From the NCBI RefSeq assembly GCF_001735805.1, contig NZ_CP017248.1, forward strand, positions 558,001 through 622,000: DNA of 64,000 nt, in the 5' to 3' direction. The position numbers were made by a program, and so were the translations under genes. The notes beneath the pieces were generated by a model. That model saw nothing but the letters and a program-made list of their open reading frames with translations. It was not told the DNA's origin and searched no databases. Source of the DNA: Streptomyces fodineus (lineage in GTDB: Bacteria > Actinomycetota > Actinomycetes > Streptomycetales > Streptomycetaceae). Below are positions 23,089 through 31,760 of this stretch, piece by piece (position 1 is the stretch's first letter; each line of letters begins with the position of its first letter).

Positions 23089-24681
23089 TCAGTCGGTGGG
23101 GAGCAGTACGCCTGGGTTGAGCAGGCCCTCGGGGTCCAGGCGGCGCTTCACCGCGCGCAGGGCCGAGATGCCGAGCGGTCCGGCCTCGCGGACGTACCAG
23201 TCGCGGTGGTCGGTGCCCACCCCGTGGTGGTGGGAGATGGTGCCGCCGGCCGCCAGTACGGCCTCGTTGGCCGCGTGCTTGACGGGCGTCCAGTGGGCCA
23301 CCGGGTCCTCGCCCTGGGCGCTGACGACGGTGAAGTACAGCGAGGCGCCGTTCTCGTACACATGGGAGATGTGGCACATCACCAGGGGCGGGGTGCCGGC
23401 TTCGGTGAGGGCGTCGGTGAGCGCGGTGCGTACGGCCGTGTAGAGGTCGGGGATGCGGGACCAGAAGGCGGCGGTCTCCAGGGTTTCGGCGAAGGCGCCG
23501 ACGTCGAGCAGGGCGTCGCGCAGGTACGGCGCCGAGTAGCGGCCGTGGGCCCAGCGTTCGCCCGGTTCGGCTCCGACGAGGGTGCCGCCGCATGCGGTGA
23601 GGACGGTCGCCGCCTGTGCCCGGCGCTGTGCGGTGTCCTCGGAGGTGCCCTCGTAGCCGGTGATGGCCAGGCAGCCGGCCGCGCTCTGGGACAAGTCGCC
23701 GCCGATGGCGTCCGGTTGGGCGAGGCCGATGAAGGTCTCGGTCTCGTCGGACAGGCGCAGCACGGTCGGCCGGGGCCCGTCCTGGGCGAGCCTGCGCAGC
23801 GCGGCGGCGCCCTCCTCGAAGGAGGCGAACCGCCAGCCCTCGTAGATCCGGGCCTGCGGCAGCGGGCGGATCCGTACGGTGACGGAGGTGATGACGCCGA
23901 AGGCGCCCTCGGAGCCGAGGACCAGCTGGCGCAGGTCGGGTCCGGCGGCGGAGCGCGGGGCGCGGCCGGTCTCGATGGTGCCCTCGGGCGTGGCGAGGGT
24001 CAGGCCGAGGACCATCTCGTCGAAGCGGCCGTACCCGGCGGACGCCTGGCCGCTGGAACGGGCGGCGGCGAAGCCGCCGATGGTGGCCCACTCGAAGGAC
24101 TGCGGGAAGTGGCCGAGGGTGAAGCCGTGTCCGGCGAGCAGGGCCTCGGCCTCGGGGGCGCGCAGGCCGGGCTGCAGGACGGCCGTGCGCGAGACGGGGT
24201 CCAGGTCGAGCAGGCCGTTCATGCGGCGCAGGTCCAGGGCGATGAACGCGCCGCGCTGGGGGGCGAGTCCGCCGACGACCGAGGTGCCGCCCCCGAAGGG
24301 GACGACGGCGAGGCCGTGTGCGGAGCAGGCGCGCAGTACGGCGAGGACCTCCTCGTGGGAGGCGGGCAGGACCACGGCCTGCGGGACGTCGGAGAAGTCC
24401 CCGGCGCGGATGCGCAGCAGGTCGGGGGTGGACTTGCCGCGGGTGTGGCGGACGCGGCTCTCGCTGTCCGTGCGCACGTGGTCCTCGCCGCCGACGGCCT
24501 CGGCGAGGGACTTGAGCGCGGCGGGCCCTGCCGTGGTGGCGGGCAGGTCGATGTCCTCCAGGGAGAGGGCGGGGGTGGTGCGGGGCTTGACGCCGAGCAG
24601 GTCGCGCAGCAGTCCGGTCACCGAGTCGGGCAGCGGTGCCGCCTTGGCCGGGTCGCCCCAGCCGTTCCACAGCATGTCCAT
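23089..24681 (-). CDS. Alkyl-DHAP synthase-like FAD-binding protein
   Basis: A 530-residue VAO-type flavoprotein. The FAD domain has VVLPASHEEVLAVLRACSAH, VVPFGGGTSVVGGL and GEGTIETGR-like segments (written here PEGTIETGRAPRS), then LGSEGAFGVITSVTVRI. The C-terminus has TISHHHGVGTDHRDWY; the triple His (about 484-486) matches the active-site histidines of alkyldihydroxyacetonephosphate synthase (AGPS). AGPS swaps the acyl chain of acyl-DHAP for a fatty alcohol, the step that makes ether lipids. D-lactate dehydrogenase-like activity is the alternative. ATG at 24681. It diverges from a TetR gene that overlaps glpD, whose product supplies DHAP; no acyl-DHAP or fatty-alcohol enzyme is adjacent. 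Confidence 0.85.
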   Translation of the reverse strand: MDMLWNGWGDPAKAAPLPDSVTGLLRDLLGVKPRTTPALSLEDIDLPATTAGPAALKSLAEAVGGEDHVRTDSESRVRHTRGKSTPDLLRIRAGDFSDVPQAVVLPASHEEVLAVLRACSAHGLAVVPFGGGTSVVGGLAPQRGAFIALDLRRMNGLLDLDPVSRTAVLQPGLRAPEAEALLAGHGFTLGHFPQSFEWATIGGFAAARSSGQASAGYGRFDEMVLGLTLATPEGTIETGRAPRSAAGPDLRQLVLGSEGAFGVITSVTVRIRPLPQARIYEGWRFASFEEGAAALRRLAQDGPRPTVLRLSDETETFIGLAQPDAIGGDLSQSAAGCLAITGYEGTSEDTAQRRAQAATVLTACGGTLVGAEPGERWAHGRYSAPYLRDALLDVGAFAETLETAAFWSRIPDLYTAVRTALTDALTEAGTPPLVMCHISHVYENGASLYFTVVSAQGEDPVAHWTPVKHAANEAVLAAGGTISHHHGVGTDHRDWYVREAGPLGISALRAVKRRLDPEGLLNPGVLLPTD

Positions 24682-24787
24682 TGAACGGTCGTCCTCACAG
24701 GTCGATGTGCTCGGTGTGCTCGGTTCGCGCGACGGCCGGCGGCCGTGCCCCGGGCGACGGTGTCTGGTCCCGCCGACCCCCTGGGGC

Positions 24788-24821
24788 GTTACACTGTGAC
24801 ACATGACGCCTATTCGTCACA
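24788..24821. promoter_or_regulatory. TetR operator-like dyads and leaderless promoter
   Basis: GTTACA-C-TGTGAC (24788-24800, one mismatch) is followed by GTCACA (24816-24821), an inverted partner of TGTGAC. The -10-like TACACT (24790-24795) is 7 bp before the TetR ATG at 24803, so the mRNA is probably leaderless and the regulator would cover its own promoter. The same site faces the divergent flavoprotein gene. Confidence 0.5.
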
Positions 24822-25402
24822 ACGGTTCGGACAACGATCATGTGCTCGACGCGGTACGCGACTGTGTGCTGGCCGTCGGAGTCCGCCGCACCACCCTCGC
24901 CGACGTGGCCCGCCGCGCCGGTGTCTCACGGATGACGCTGTACCGGCGCTGGCCGGATCTGCGGACCCTGGTGGGCGATCTGATGACCCGGGAGTGGATC
25001 GACGTGGCCACCCGGGCGATCCCCGAGCCCGCCGCCGGCACGGACACCCGCACCCGGATCGTGGACGGACTGGTGGCGGGGGTCGAGACGTTCCGGGCGC
25101 ACCCGCTCTTCCGCAAGATCGTCGATGTGGATCCGGAGCTGCTGCTGCCCTATGTGCTCGACCGGCGCGGAGCGAGCCAGGAGGCGCTTCTGGCCCTGCT
25201 CGCCGACGCGCTGCGCGCGGGCCATGCGGACGGCTCCGTACGCCCGGGCCATGTCGAACGGCAGTCCCGGGCCGTCCTGCTGACCGTGCAGTCCTTCACC
25301 CTGTCCCTGCGCACGATGACCGACGAGGACGATCCGGAGCTCGACTCCGCCGCCTTCCTCGGCGAGTTGCGCACCCTCCTGGAGAGGACCCTCACGCCAT
25401 GA
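24803..25402 (+). CDS. TetR-family regulator of the glycerolipid locus
   Basis: A 199-residue TetR regulator. The HTH is clear: RRTTLADVARRAGVSRMTLY followed by RRWPDLRTLVGDLM. The ligand domain has a helical core (LFRKIVDVDPELLLPYVLDR). The start at 24803 sits 7 bp after a -10-like box. Its TGA overlaps the glpD ATG (ATGA at 25399-25402), so translation is coupled. Placed between glpD and a divergent alkyl-DHAP-synthase-like gene, it probably senses a lipid or glycerol metabolite and controls both arms. The order matches Rv2250c in M. tuberculosis. Confidence 0.87.
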   Translation: MTPIRHNGSDNDHVLDAVRDCVLAVGVRRTTLADVARRAGVSRMTLYRRWPDLRTLVGDLMTREWIDVATRAIPEPAAGTDTRTRIVDGLVAGVETFRAHPLFRKIVDVDPELLLPYVLDRRGASQEALLALLADALRAGHADGSVRPGHVERQSRAVLLTVQSFTLSLRTMTDEDDPELDSAAFLGELRTLLERTLTP

Positions 25403-26982
25403 CCCACACCAGGGCCGACGTCGGCTCGTCCCTCAGCGCACACCGCCGTAGCCGGGAACTGGCCGAGGCCGCGGACGGCAGGGTCGTCGACGTCCTGGTC
25501 GTCGGGCTCGGCGCCACCGGGGCCGGAGCCGCGCTGGACGCGGCGGCCCGCGGTCTCGACGTCGTCGCCGTGGACGCCCACGACCTGGCCTTCGGCACCT
25601 CCCGCTGGAGCTCGAAGCTCATCCACGGCGGGCTGCGCTATCTGGCCTCCGCGCAGTTCGACGTCGCGCACGAGAGCGCGGTCGAGCGCGGGGTGCTGAT
25701 GACCCGGACCGCCCCGCATCTGGTGGCCGCCCAGCCGTTCGTCCTGCCGCTCACCCCGCTCGTCTCCAGGGCCCAGGCCTCGCTGGCGTGGGCCGGGTTC
25801 CGGGCCGGGGACGTGCTGCGGCTGGCCGCCCGGACCCCGCGTCAGGTCCTGCCCGCCCCGCGCCGGCTGACGGCGACGGAGACCCGGCACCTGGCGCCGT
25901 CGGTGCGCTCGGCCGGGCTGCGCGGCGGACTGCTGTCCTGGGACGGCAAGGTCACCGACGACGTCCGGCTGGTCACCGCCCTGGCCAGGACGGCCGCCGG
26001 GCACGGGGCGCGGGTGCTGACCCGGGTCAGGGTGCTGGAGCTGACCGGGACGGGCGCCCGGATCCGCGACGAACTCACCGGCGAGGAGGGCGAGATCAGG
26101 GCCCGCGCGGTCATCAACGCGGCCGGGGTCTGGGCGGGCGACCTCGTCGAGGGCATCCGGATCCGGCCGTCCCGCGGCACCCACCTGGTCCTGCGCTCGG
26201 AGCGGCTCGGTGCCCTGCCGGCGGGGCTGCACATCCCGATCCCCGGCGAGACCAACCGCTTCGTCCTGGTGCTGCCCCAGGGCGACGGCCGGGTGTACGT
26301 CGGTCTCACCGACGAGCCGGTCGAGGGCGGGATCCCGGACGTCCCGGACGTGCCCGAGACCGACATCGGGTTCCTGCTGGACGTGCTCGGTTCGGTCCTG
26401 GACACACCCGTGGCCCGGGATGAGGTCGTCGGCGCCTTCGCCGGACTGCGCCCTCTGCTGGACACTTCCGGGCACGACGGCCGCGACGGGGCCCCCGCCC
26501 GTACCTCCGACATCTCCCGCCGGCACGCGGTGCTGACGTCCCCCGACGGCATCACCACGATCGTCGGCGGCAAGCTCACCACCTACCGGCGGATGGCACA
26601 GGACGCCGTGGACGCCGCGACCGCCGCCCGAGGCCTTGCCGCGGCTGCCTCCCCCACCGCCGCCCTGCCGCTGGTCGGAGCCGCCGCACCCGGCCGGCTG
26701 CGCGCGCTGTCCGCGCCCCGGCGCCTGGTCCGCCGCTACGGCACCGAGGCCGAGGCCGTCCACGCCCTCGCGGTCCAGGACCCCGCCCTGGCCGAGCCGG
26801 TGCTCCCCGGCCACCCGGTCACCCGCGCCGAACTCCTGTGGGCGGTCCGGCACGAGGGCGCCCTGGACGAGTCGGACCTCCTGGACCGCCGCACCCGCAT
26901 CGGCCTGGTCCCGGAGGACCGCGCCGAGGTCGTCCCGGTGGCACGAGAGGTCCTGGCGGAGGGAGCGGCCACGCGGCACTGA
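25399..26982 (+). CDS. glpD: FAD-dependent glycerol-3-phosphate dehydrogenase
   Basis: A 527-residue GlpD. The FAD Rossmann start is VDVLVVGLGATGAGAALDAA. The family signatures FGTSRWSSKLIHGGLRYL and GVWAGDLVE, the substrate loop RPSRGTHLVL and GGKLTTYRRMAQDAVDAA are present, and the C-terminal helical domain (about 400-527) is complete. It oxidises sn-glycerol 3-phosphate to DHAP at the membrane, passing electrons to quinone. The start ATG overlaps the TetR stop codon, so the pair is one operon. In this setting it could feed DHAP to ether-lipid synthesis rather than glycerol breakdown alone; no glpF or glpK is nearby. Confidence 0.92.
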   Translation: MTHTRADVGSSLSAHRRSRELAEAADGRVVDVLVVGLGATGAGAALDAAARGLDVVAVDAHDLAFGTSRWSSKLIHGGLRYLASAQFDVAHESAVERGVLMTRTAPHLVAAQPFVLPLTPLVSRAQASLAWAGFRAGDVLRLAARTPRQVLPAPRRLTATETRHLAPSVRSAGLRGGLLSWDGKVTDDVRLVTALARTAAGHGARVLTRVRVLELTGTGARIRDELTGEEGEIRARAVINAAGVWAGDLVEGIRIRPSRGTHLVLRSERLGALPAGLHIPIPGETNRFVLVLPQGDGRVYVGLTDEPVEGGIPDVPDVPETDIGFLLDVLGSVLDTPVARDEVVGAFAGLRPLLDTSGHDGRDGAPARTSDISRRHAVLTSPDGITTIVGGKLTTYRRMAQDAVDAATAARGLAAAASPTAALPLVGAAAPGRLRALSAPRRLVRRYGTEAEAVHALAVQDPALAEPVLPGHPVTRAELLWAVRHEGALDESDLLDRRTRIGLVPEDRAEVVPVAREVLAEGAATRH

Positions 26983-27040
26983 CGCGCCGACCGGCCTGCC
27001 CCGGTGACGCAAGACGCCGCTCCGCGCGGCAGGACCCGAG

Positions 27041-27160
27041 CGGCGAAGCACACCGAGGCCCTGGACCAGGCGCGGAGCAGACCAAGGCCCTGAACCAGGC
27101 GGCGAAGCAGGCTCAGAACCTGAACCAGGCGGCGAAGCACAGCGAGCCCCCGGACCGAGG
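27041..27160. repeat. Four-copy imperfect tandem repeat (29-30 bp)
   Basis: Units begin at 27041, 27071, 27100 and 27130 with period 30, 29, 30. They share GGCGAAGCA at the start and CTG(G/A)ACCAGG at the end. The array lies in the 226-bp gap between converging glpD and the WGR gene, and no good gene reads through it. It may be a local duplication or a weak terminator region. Confidence 0.55.
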
Positions 27161-27208
27161 GATGGAGGATACCGAAGCCTGGACCGGCCGGCGAAGGAAT
27201 GCGGAGTG

Positions 27209-28660
27209 TCAGAGCAGGCGGCGGATGTCGCCGCGGACGCGGTAGAAGCCGCCCGCCGCGGGGTGCAGGGCGTCCACGACATAGCGGGCGCCCGGCTCCC
27301 GTATCGCGCGCGGGAACTGGACGTTCCAGGAGGTGTCGTAGCCCTGGGACACGACGTGCACCCGCAGCCGGCCACCGTCCTGCACGCACTCGACCACGAC
27401 GGCTCCGGCGGGAACCTGGGCGACGGTGGACACCTCGGCGACGGCGGTGGCCGGTGCGTAGGTCGGCAGGGCGGCGGCGAGCTTGACGTCCCGCGCCACC
27501 GGCACCGTGCCCTGCTGGGCTGCGGCGATGGCGGTCTCGCTCGCGTCGACGCACACCAGTGAGCCGTCGGTGGTCACCAGATACAGCCGCTCGTCGTGGT
27601 ACTGCATCGACAGCGCCGAGCCGCCGCCCGTGCCGAGCTTCCACAGCCGCGTGCCGTGCTGGTCGAAGCAGTACACGGACGACGCGGCGTCGCCGGCGAA
27701 GACGAACCGCCCGCCCGGGGAGGTGGCACACGAGTAGACCGGGCTGTCGCAGGAGTACGTCGCCTCGATCGCGCCGGTCGCCTTCGACAGCCGCTGGACC
27801 ACGTGGTGCCCCGTGCCCGCGTAGACGGCGTGGTCCTCCTGCCAGCCGAACAGCACGCCGCCCTTGGTGGCCGTGTGCCACAACTCGCCGCCGCCGTCGG
27901 GTGCGTAGGCGGTGACGCCCCGCAGGTGGCCGTGGTAGACGGCACGGTCGTCGGCGCGGACCATCCAGGCGTGTTCGCCCTGGCTGCGGCGGGACCACTG
28001 GTACTCGTCCTCGTGGTCGATGACGGTGAGCCGGCCCTCGCGGTCCGAGACGTCAAGGATGCCCTCGTGGATGTCCAGCCAGAAGATGTCGACGTCCGCG
28101 GCGATGTCGTACGCGGCGAACGGCAGCTTGGAGGAGAGGTCGTAGACCTTGCCGTCGTCACAGCCCGCGTAGATCCAGAAGTCGTCGGCGACCAGGCACT
28201 TCACCCCGTCCGGCAGGCTGAACCGGGCGAGGACCGCGCCGTCGTGGCCCAGGGTGTAGACGTCACCCGCCTGATTGCCCACCCAGCAGTGCTCGTCGTC
28301 GACATGGATGCCGAACGCGGCCGAGCCGGTGCGGAACCGCCACAGCACGGGCGCCACCGCCCGCGCGGTGGACGGGGCCGAGCTGATCTGACGCCGCGTC
28401 ACCGAACGTGGGGCGCGCTGTCCCTGGACGGCCGGGGCGTATCCCTTGCGGACCTTCTCCCCCACCTTCTTCGCTGCGGCCGCCTTGGCCTTCTCGGCGG
28501 TCGGGAAGGTCGTCGTCTGGGTCTGCCCGGCGGAGCCGATCCTGCCGTAACGCACCGTCACGACCGGGCCGTCGACGGTCACCTCGTAGAACTTGTGGGC
28601 GCCGCCGCCCTCCTGCGACAGCTCCAGATACGTCGTCGACACCGCGGACGCCGTGGTCAT
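27209..28660 (-). CDS. WGR domain plus beta-propeller protein
   Basis: A 483-residue protein. Residues 1-80 form a WGR domain (TYLELSQEGGGAHKFYEVTV, then VTVRYGRIGSAGQTQTTTF). Residues 120-400 are a PQQ/WD40-like beta-propeller with blades such as CWVGNQAGDVYTLGHDGAVL, IYAGCDDGKVYDLSSKLP and FVFAGDAASSVYCFDQHGT. WGR domains bind nucleic acid ends or sit in PARP and MolR-type proteins; here no enzyme domain is attached. No signal peptide, so it is cytoplasmic. The ATG at 28660 follows ggggaggggt. Role unknown; DNA-damage or stress sensing is a guess. Confidence 0.8.
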   Translation of the reverse strand: MTTASAVSTTYLELSQEGGGAHKFYEVTVDGPVVTVRYGRIGSAGQTQTTTFPTAEKAKAAAAKKVGEKVRKGYAPAVQGQRAPRSVTRRQISSAPSTARAVAPVLWRFRTGSAAFGIHVDDEHCWVGNQAGDVYTLGHDGAVLARFSLPDGVKCLVADDFWIYAGCDDGKVYDLSSKLPFAAYDIAADVDIFWLDIHEGILDVSDREGRLTVIDHEDEYQWSRRSQGEHAWMVRADDRAVYHGHLRGVTAYAPDGGGELWHTATKGGVLFGWQEDHAVYAGTGHHVVQRLSKATGAIEATYSCDSPVYSCATSPGGRFVFAGDAASSVYCFDQHGTRLWKLGTGGGSALSMQYHDERLYLVTTDGSLVCVDASETAIAAAQQGTVPVARDVKLAAALPTYAPATAVAEVSTVAQVPAGAVVVECVQDGGRLRVHVVSQGYDTSWNVQFPRAIREPGARYVVDALHPAAGGFYRVRGDIRRLL

Positions 28661-28786
28661 GGCAGACCCCTCCCCAGGACGGACCCGCGGCCGTTCCGGC
28701 AGGTCCTCACTGATCAAACCGTAGAGGCGACCACTGACAACGGGCCGGTGGCCGGTGGCGCGCCCGGGCGGGCGCGCCACCGGAAG

Positions 28787-30127
28787 TCACCTCCGGGCGC
28801 GGAGGAAGGCCGGAATCCCGGCGCGTGTCGGGTAGTTCGGCAACGGGGCCGGTTTGCCCTGGAGGAACGCGGTGACGACGGCGATGGCGCGTGCGTCGTT
28901 GTCGTCGAGGCCGTTCCACATGTGGTGTCCCACGCGGGGCAGATACTGGGTGCGCTCGATGGCGGGGTCGGCGGCGAGTACGGCCGTCTCCCATCGGCGG
29001 ACCTGTGAGGAGCACTCGGCGATCATCAGCATCGCGGGCGTCCGGGAGTGCCGCAGGCGCGGGGCGAGGGACGGTGAGTCCTTGACCGTCTGCTCGACAC
29101 GGAGGCTGGCGGCGGGGCTGAAGGAGAAGTTCCGGGCCGTGTTCTCCACCGGAATGCGGTGCGCGTCGCGCGCACAGTACGCCGACGCGGTGTCGCCGCC
29201 CAGGTCGGCGGCGGTGAAGGCGTTGTCGCCCTCGGCCTGCCCGATCAGCCCGTTGTCAGGGGTGAGGAGCCCGAGGCGCATCAGTCCGAACGCGACGGCG
29301 TACCGCGGGAGGTGGGTCGAGCGCGGTCCGTGCGGCGCCGGTGCGAGGCCGCGCGCGGACGGCCGGCCCTTGGGTCCGTCGAGCCGCGCGGTGGGGCCGT
29401 CCATCGGGCCCGGCTCGGCGATGACCGCCCGGTGCAGGCGCGCGGCGAGTCGCGGGTCGGCCAGCGCCCGGGTGAGGACCACCGCGCCCGCGGAGAAGCC
29501 GAGGACGTCGGCGCTGCCCCTGCCCAGCCGGTCGAGGAAGGCGCCGAGGTCGCGCACCGACCTGGTGATCGTGTACTGGCTCATGGGCAGCAGGTCGCTG
29601 CGCCCGCCGCCGGCCTGCTCGTAGGCGTAGACGTCGTAGCCGCGTTGCGCCAGCAGTCGCAGGAACCGATGGTCGAGCAGCGAGATCCCGCGGGCCGGTC
29701 CGCCATTGAGGTACACGAGCGGGATGCGGTGCCGGGTGCCGGAAGGGCCCGGCGGGTAGTGGTACACGGCGACCCTGCTGCCCGTGGCCAGCCGCCAGTG
29801 CTGGGCGGTCACGAAGGGCAGCGCGGAGGGGTGGCGCCGGGCCGTGGGCACGGTCGGGACGCAGACCGATGCCGTCAGCGCGGCCGCCACGACCACGGGC
29901 ACGAAGGACGCGAGCCGCGCCCGCCACCCGCGGTGCCGTCCCCGCCGGAGAGCGACGGCCGCTCCGGCCGCGAGCGCCCCGGCCCATGCGGCCCATCCCG
30001 AACCCGCCCCGTCCGTCAGGACGATCAGCGCGAGGAAGACGACGACCAGGGCTGTGGCTATCGCCAGGGCCACACCTAAGCGGCCGACGGTTCGGACGGA
30101 ACGTACGGCGGTTGCGGACGCGGGCAT
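28787..30127 (-). CDS. Membrane-anchored alpha/beta hydrolase
   Basis: A 446-residue alpha/beta hydrolase with an N-terminal membrane part: helices at about 16-38, 45-60 and 74-90. The catalytic domain has the oxyanion motif YLNGGPARG (139-147), the nucleophile elbow GFSAG (210-214, Ser212) and a C-terminal His in PRVGHHMWNG. The NGGP motif is typical of prolyl-aminopeptidase-like hydrolases. The active domain is probably outside the membrane. It diverges from a TetR gene with a clear operator between them, so it is probably the regulated target, for example in export or detoxification of a small molecule; the substrate is unknown. Confidence 0.82.
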   Translation of the reverse strand: MPASATAVRSVRTVGRLGVALAIATALVVVFLALIVLTDGAGSGWAAWAGALAAGAAVALRRGRHRGWRARLASFVPVVVAAALTASVCVPTVPTARRHPSALPFVTAQHWRLATGSRVAVYHYPPGPSGTRHRIPLVYLNGGPARGISLLDHRFLRLLAQRGYDVYAYEQAGGGRSDLLPMSQYTITRSVRDLGAFLDRLGRGSADVLGFSAGAVVLTRALADPRLAARLHRAVIAEPGPMDGPTARLDGPKGRPSARGLAPAPHGPRSTHLPRYAVAFGLMRLGLLTPDNGLIGQAEGDNAFTAADLGGDTASAYCARDAHRIPVENTARNFSFSPAASLRVEQTVKDSPSLAPRLRHSRTPAMLMIAECSSQVRRWETAVLAADPAIERTQYLPRVGHHMWNGLDDNDARAIAVVTAFLQGKPAPLPNYPTRAGIPAFLRARR

Positions 30128-30139
30128 GACGGTCCCCCA

Positions 30140-30168
30140 GTAGTTTCAGAACGACGTTTCAGAACTAC
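30140..30168. promoter_or_regulatory. Operator with direct and inverted repeats
   Basis: GTTTCAGAAC occurs at 30143-30152 and again at 30156-30165 (period 13). GTAGTT (30140-30145) and AACTAC (30163-30168) form an outer inverted repeat. The site lies between the hydrolase (start 30127) and the TetR gene (start 30195), a standard place for a shared TetR operator. Confidence 0.6.
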
Positions 30169-30194
30169 GTTATCAAAGACGCTACGCTGATCCC

Positions 30195-30803
30195 ATGGGA
30201 CGGCCGAGAACGAACGACGAGGCAGTCGCGGAACGGCTGGTGGCCTGCGCCACCGAGATGCTTGCCACCGGTGCGCGGGAGTCGCTGACCGTCCGCGCCG
30301 TGGCCGCGGCGGCGGGGACGTCGACCACCGCGGTGTACTCGCTGTTCGGCGGCAAGGACGGGCTGATCGGCGAGGTGCGCGACAGGGCCGTCGCCGGGCT
30401 GCACCAGGACCTGTCGGCGGTGGGGGTCTCGGCGGATCCCCTCGCCGACCTCGACGCGCTGGCCGACGCCTACCGGCACTGGGGGCTGAAGCACCGTCAC
30501 CTCTACGCGGTGCTGTTCGGCGGGGTGCAGTCCTTCGACCCGTCGGGCCCGGTGGGCGCCGCCGACCCCGTCGGACCGCTCCTCGCCGCGATCGAACGCG
30601 CCCTGGCACAGTCCGTGCTCGAAGGTGAGGCGACACCGATCGCCCTCTCGCTCTGGGTGACCCTGCACGGCGTGGTGACCCTCGAACTCGCCGGCGCTCT
30701 CGAAACCTCCACGGCGGACGCCGCGTTCCGTGCGACGACGCACGCCACGCTGCGCGGCTGGATGACCCCGGAGGCCTTCCGCAGGCACCGCACGGCGAGT
30801 TGA
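30195..30803 (+). CDS. TetR-family regulator with WHG-type C-terminal domain
   Basis: A 202-residue TetR protein. The HTH reads LTVRAVAAAAGTSTTAVYSL, and the C-terminal half (AYRHWGLKHRHLYAVLFGG, then LWVTLHGVVTLELAGAL) matches the WHG/TetR_C_33-type ligand domain. It starts MGRPRTNDEAVAERLV at the ATG at 30195. It is divergent from the alpha/beta hydrolase with a repeat-rich operator between, so it most likely represses that gene and itself. Confidence 0.88.
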   Translation: MGRPRTNDEAVAERLVACATEMLATGARESLTVRAVAAAAGTSTTAVYSLFGGKDGLIGEVRDRAVAGLHQDLSAVGVSADPLADLDALADAYRHWGLKHRHLYAVLFGGVQSFDPSGPVGAADPVGPLLAAIERALAQSVLEGEATPIALSLWVTLHGVVTLELAGALETSTADAAFRATTHATLRGWMTPEAFRRHRTAS

Positions 30804-31032
30804 GAGGACGCGCCGATGTCCGGCGGCCGGCGTGGGAACGCGCCCTGCCACCACCGGCTTTCCCGCAGACCCTCTCGGCGGAGGCCACCACCTGGATCCC
30901 GCAGACCCTCGCCCGGGCGCAGGCCACCCTCGGCTTTCGACCGCCTCCTGCCGCGACACCTTTACAGCGAGGTGACGGCCGGACCGCCAACCCGCCCGTC
31001 AGGTCCGACCGGCGCCGAGCCGCCCGCCGGCC

Positions 31033-31683
31033 CTAACCCCGGCCGTCACCGCCCGTCGTCAACGCGCCCATTCCGCCGACCAGTTGGCGCAGACAGTCGA
31101 TCGCCAGCGCGGCCGGTGAGGACGCGCCGGTGACTCCGGCCTCCGTGTCGGCCCAGGTCTCCAGCGCGATCCGGATCGCGTCGGTGGCCGCCGCCGCGAC
31201 CAGCCGCACCTGCACCGTCCCGAGGCGCCCGTCGGCGAGGCGGTCCAGTACCGGGACGAGCCGTTCCTCGGACTCCTGGTTGACGCGGTACCACACCGCG
31301 CGCAGCCCGGGATCGTCGGCCGCGGCCCGCAGCAGCCCGCGGGTCCTCAGCAGCGCCCCGGCGGCCTCCTCGTCCGGTGCCGCCAGAGACCGCTGCACCG
31401 CCGCCTCCAGCGTCCGGGGCAGGTCGGCGCCCGGCTCCGCCGCCTCCAGCAGGGCCCGCCACCGGTCGGCTCCGGCGGCGAGCAGCGGACTCACCGCGTC
31501 CTGCTTGGAGCGGAAGTAGCGATAGAAGGTCCGCAGTGCGACGCCCGCGTCCCGGGCGATCTCCTCGGCCGTGGTCGCGTGCGGTCCCTGGGTGGCGAAC
31601 AACTCGGCCGCCGCGTGCGCGATCTCGAGCTGGGTCGCGGCCTTGCGGCGCTCGGTCAAGGAGGAGGGCGGCTTGGTGCTCAC
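31033..31683 (-). CDS. TetR/AcrR-family regulator
   Basis: A 216-residue TetR regulator if the GTG at 31683 is used; this puts ERRKAATQLEIAHAAAELF and the HTH (TTAEEIARDAGVALRTFYRY) at the usual distance from the N-terminus. A longer in-frame start at 31845 would run into the divergent gene's promoter. The C-terminal domain is rich in Ala and Leu and typical of the AcrR group. It is divergent from the SDR gene at 31844, which is the probable target. Confidence 0.85.
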   Translation of the reverse strand: MSTKPPSSLTERRKAATQLEIAHAAAELFATQGPHATTAEEIARDAGVALRTFYRYFRSKQDAVSPLLAAGADRWRALLEAAEPGADLPRTLEAAVQRSLAAPDEEAAGALLRTRGLLRAAADDPGLRAVWYRVNQESEERLVPVLDRLADGRLGTVQVRLVAAAATDAIRIALETWADTEAGVTGASSPAALAIDCLRQLVGGMGALTTGGDGRG

Positions 31684-31712
31684 CTCAGAAGGGTACGGCG
31701 GCAAGGACCAGT

Positions 31713-31760
31713 GTGGCATCCAATGACTCGATGACAAAACGTGCCACTCAGGCGTAACGT
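31713..31760. promoter_or_regulatory. Promoter and dyad in the TetR-SDR gap
   Basis: ATGACA (31731-31736) and TAACGT (31755-31760), 18 bp apart, read as a promoter toward the SDR gene. GTGGCA (31713-31718) and TGCCAC (31742-31747) are an inverted pair that brackets the -35. It is a candidate operator for the adjacent TetR protein. Confidence 0.45.

Noticed and set aside
27041..27160. CRISPR-like array
   Set aside because: The repeat units are directly adjacent and imperfect, with no unique spacers and no cas genes.
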